From a virus: DNA of 63,207 nucleotides. The stretch lies in the IMG/VR virus record IMGVR_UViG_3300048919_000372, positions 1 to 63,207 of that record. One strand, 5' to 3'. The notes beneath the pieces are model-generated. The model saw only the letters and a list, made by a program, of their open reading frames with translations. It was not told the DNA's origin and ran no database searches. Every line of letters begins with the position of its first letter. The stretch's first letter is position 1. Made by a program: the position numbers and the translations under genes. Shown here piece after piece: positions 61,010-63,207 of this stretch.

Positions 61010-62711
61010 AGAAGTTAATCTCATCATCTTGATACAATGGAGTAAGAATTTCTGGGTATGGCTTTTTCACCCATACACGGATTGCCACTGGTTTTTGAAG
61101 CTCAGCCTTACGCACAAGAAACTCTTCACAAGTTGTTGGATAATTTTCATTTCCAACATTGGCTTTCCACCATTTACGTGCAAGCCCCTGAGCTGAACCT
61201 TTATGCTCGAAGCAAAGCCAACCGTTGTAATTAATCAACCCACAGTGGTAGACGGCCCGTATGCAAGGTGGCTTTCCGGGTTTTTGGTAAAGTGCATAGT
61301 TGACAGCAGTAACCTCCAAGTCTCTAATGTCAAGAGCTGAAGGCGCGTCTTCTCCAATGCCGGCAATGGCAGCTTGCTCAGAAGCACCTGCAGAAATCTC
61401 AAGCGCAGGAGGCGGAAACTCATATCCGCAATCTGTGCAAACAGCAACTCGCGACGCCCATTGGCTTTTGCAGTCCGGGCATACTTTCATAGGTGGAGCG
61501 TCGCCACCACGTTTCTTTTTCTTGTCCGGAAGTATTGGATCGTTGATTGGACCAAGTCGCATGATGTTGGCAGCAAAGTCAAGTACCAAACATCCGTCTG
61601 GCTTACTGCCTGCAGCAATAGCCGACAGCCGTCCGGCGACAGTCGTGACGTCATAACCGGGTGCAAAAACCGGTCGTGTTCCTCGACCAAGAATCTGAAT
61701 ATGCAGGCTGATAGACTTTGTTGGGCGCATCAACGCAATGAGGTCAATTTGCGGAAAGTCAAAGCCAGTCGTCAGAACGCCCATATTTACAAGAGCGCGC
61801 ATATTACCAGTCTTGAATTCCTTGATTACATCGTCACGATTGCCTTTCATCTTGGAGTGTACAACCCCAGTCCGAATACCTGAGTCATTCAACAGCTCAG
61901 CAATCAGCTCAGCGTGCTGGACTGATGCGGCAAAGATCAACCATTTTTTACGGCTTTGCCCCTTCTCGATCATTTCGCGAACGCAAGCCTGCGTTGCGCC
62001 ATTTGCTTGAACAGCAATGCCTAATTGTTTTTGATTGTAGTCACCAGCAACTGTACCGACTTCCGACAAATCAAAACCAGCATCTGTCGCTTTGGTAATA
62101 AGACGAGCCAAATAGCCTTCGGTAATGAAACGTACAAAAGTCTCACGACTGCCAAAGTCACAAGCCATGTGGTTAAACAGCCCGCAGTTAAGCAGATGCC
62201 CACCTTTCATTCGCCAAGGTGTTGCAGTCAGCCCAATGCAAACAAGCTTAGGGTTTTTCTCACGTAAAATTGCCAATGTCTGCTTATACAGCGTTTCGTC
62301 ATTGGCTGGAATCATGTGAGCTTCGTCAATCAAGACAATTGACGGAGCATCAACCTCATGTGCAATGTTTGCAAAGGACTGAATACCTGCCACAATAATG
62401 CGACCGGTAATGTCTTTTTGCTTGAGCCCGGCAGAATAAACTGAAACCGAAGCGGTAGGCCAAACCCATTTGATGGACTTGGCGTCCTGCTCAACTAGTT
62501 CCTTACTGTGGGTAAGAACAATTATGCGGCCAGTTCCAGGCCAGTTTGCATAAACGTCTCGGCATATCATACCAAGTAAGCTAGCCTTGCCTGTTCCAAC
62601 AGGCAAGACCATCAATGGGTTGATATGACCGCTTCGCTCAGCAAATGCTTGCCACAAATAATTAATTGCAGCATGCTGGTAATCACGCGGTATAAAAGCT
62701 GGAACACCCAT
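60993..62711 (-). CDS. SF2 DNA helicase with C-terminal zinc ribbon
   Basis: 572 residues. FIPRDYQHAAINYLW (Q-like motif), Walker A LPVGTGKASLLG (39-46, with Ala where GKS/GKT is normal), DEAH in VLIDEAHMIP (129-132), motif III GLTATPWRM, motif VI QILGRGTRP. Near 395 there is a C4 zinc ribbon (VCPDCKSQWASRVAVCTDCG), then a ~150-residue extra domain. DNA unwinding or branch migration in replication/recombination. Coupled to the nuclease gene upstream. Confidence 0.85.
   Translation of the reverse strand: MGVPAFIPRDYQHAAINYLWQAFAERSGHINPLMVLPVGTGKASLLGMICRDVYANWPGTGRIIVLTHSKELVEQDAKSIKWVWPTASVSVYSAGLKQKDITGRIIVAGIQSFANIAHEVDAPSIVLIDEAHMIPANDETLYKQTLAILREKNPKLVCIGLTATPWRMKGGHLLNCGLFNHMACDFGSRETFVRFITEGYLARLITKATDAGFDLSEVGTVAGDYNQKQLGIAVQANGATQACVREMIEKGQSRKKWLIFAASVQHAELIAELLNDSGIRTGVVHSKMKGNRDDVIKEFKTGNMRALVNMGVLTTGFDFPQIDLIALMRPTKSISLHIQILGRGTRPVFAPGYDVTTVAGRLSAIAAGSKPDGCLVLDFAANIMRLGPINDPILPDKKKKRGGDAPPMKVCPDCKSQWASRVAVCTDCGYEFPPPALEISAGASEQAAIAGIGEDAPSALDIRDLEVTAVNYALYQKPGKPPCIRAVYHCGLINYNGWLCFEHKGSAQGLARKWWKANVGNENYPTTCEEFLVRKAELQKPVAIRVWVKKPYPEILTPLYQDDEINFYDPQA
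61237..61248 (-). repeat. CCACTGTGGGTT dispersed motif in the helicase gene
   Basis: Exact 12-mer in the direction of the gene; it encodes YHCGLI. Confidence 0.8.
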
Positions 62712-62717
62712 TTACAA

Positions 62718-63207
62718 TCAGCCCATAGTCAGAGACATAGTGATGTCTTTCAGTGGAATGAAGACTTCATGCTTTTCATATGCCGAGCACGGGTTGAAGC
62801 AGTCCAAGTCCTCTTGAACACCATTGTATTTGCAGCCCCAAGTCCCAACTTGGTTAGGATAGGAATGTGCGCAAGTACGGCAATTACGGTCGGGCTCAGA
62901 GCCAGTTTTGTTCCAGCATACTGGTCGATGGTCACAAGTACGACAACGGTAGTCGCTAGACGCAAGAGCAATGCGGTCTGGCACAACTGGGTTGTAAACG
63001 AGGTCAACCGCCAAGTCAATCTTTTCTTGGGCGTAGTCTTCATCGATGTCAATCCACTCGGTGTAAAGCCGATCGTCGTTCTTGCAAACAGCCATGTACA
63101 AGCAACGCTTGACACCAAACGACTTCATGTACGTTTGGACCTGGGCGTAATGAACCGGCTTTGAGAGCTGAACGCCTTTCTTGCACATGTCCTCAAAGGA
63201 CTTCAGA
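62718..63207 (-). CDS. PD-(D/E)XK-like phage nuclease, C-terminal part (continues at 77-1)
   Basis: 163 residues visible, the frame open to the window edge. KSFEDMCKKGVQLSKPVHYA, then QVQTYMKSFGVKRCLYMAVC has the Q-x3-Y motif of RecB/Cas4-like nucleases; C-terminal Cys clusters (DYRCRTCDHRPVCW, RNCRTCAHSYPN) look like a zinc-stabilised tail common in phage nucleases of this type. Joined to 1-77 it gives 188 residues, shorter than the ~300 expected; the catalytic Asp and a clear E-x-K are not evident. Coupled to the helicase 6 nt downstream. Confidence 0.65.
   Translation of the reverse strand, partial: LKSFEDMCKKGVQLSKPVHYAQVQTYMKSFGVKRCLYMAVCKNDDRLYTEWIDIDEDYAQEKIDLAVDLVYNPVVPDRIALASSDYRCRTCDHRPVCWNKTGSEPDRNCRTCAHSYPNQVGTWGCKYNGVQEDLDCFNPCSAYEKHEVFIPLKDITMSLTMG

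Noticed and set aside
1-63207. Integrase, repressor or other lysogeny genes
   Set aside because: Searched all plausible frames by eye; none with recombinase or CI-like signatures. The HTH gene at 51796 is too small and not in a lysogeny context.

Overview
This window looks like the complete or nearly complete genome of a strictly lytic, contractile-tailed (myovirus-type) bacteriophage. The reasons are a DUF3383-type tail sheath with a DUF3277-type tail tube, a PBSX-like large terminase, a DUF1073-type portal, a DUF2184-type major capsid protein, three tRNAs, and no integrase, repressor or host-like genes. The Ea22-like early protein and overall style suggest a Pseudomonas (gammaproteobacterial) host, but that is inference. 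The two window ends appear to belong together: a leftward gene running off position 1 continues in the same frame from position 63207, and the leftward replication module is continuous across that join. The map is therefore probably circular or circularly permuted.

Layout. (1) 1-6.6 kb, leftward: DUF6378 and DUF3268 proteins, a DksA-type zinc protein, dCMP deaminase, a DUF669 protein, a Sak4-like ATPase and a primase/helicase whose transcript begins with a large hairpin. (2) 6.67-7.61 kb: a non-coding strand switch with TGCAGCG repeats and an AT-rich stretch, a candidate replication origin. (3) 7.6-25.1 kb, mostly rightward: about 40 small early genes, many linked by 1-4 nt overlaps. Recognisable members are a CsrA-like protein, DHFR with an extra C-terminal domain, RtcB RNA ligase, a cysteine-peptidase-like protein and a GHKL ATPase. 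Two genes carry frameshifts. (4) 25.2-36.4 kb: terminase, portal, MuF protein, holin-like proteins, GH19 endolysin, an ADP-ribosyltransferase, protease-scaffold, cement protein and major capsid protein. (5) 36.6-51.5 kb: connectors, sheath, tube, baseplate, tape measure, fibre and fibre chaperone. (6) 51.8-63.2 kb, leftward: HTH and membrane proteins, VRR-NUC nuclease, ATP-dependent ligase, a TTG-started family A polymerase, a clamp-like protein, a thymidylate-synthase-fold enzyme, a MazG-like pyrophosphatase, three tRNAs, an SF2 helicase and a PD-(D/E)XK-like nuclease.

Two signals stand out. First, the 10-mer CACTGTGGGT occurs 20 times (both strands counted), where about 0.1 would be expected by chance. 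Seventeen copies point in the direction of local transcription, and most copies inside genes are read as Thr-Val-Gly. Second, the thymidylate-synthase-fold enzyme has Asp where thymidylate synthases have the substrate-discriminating Asn, which is the hallmark of T4-type dCMP hydroxymethylase. With the pyrophosphatase and dCMP deaminase, this suggests modified cytosine in the phage DNA.

Expression logic visible in the sequence: single-gene early units with TATAAT-type promoters and a shared CAA-rich, AAGGAAA leader, and a late promoter set TTTAC-N-18 bp-TAxAAT ahead of structural gene blocks. Strong hairpin terminators separate the units. ATGA, GTGA and TTGA stop/start overlaps couple translation.
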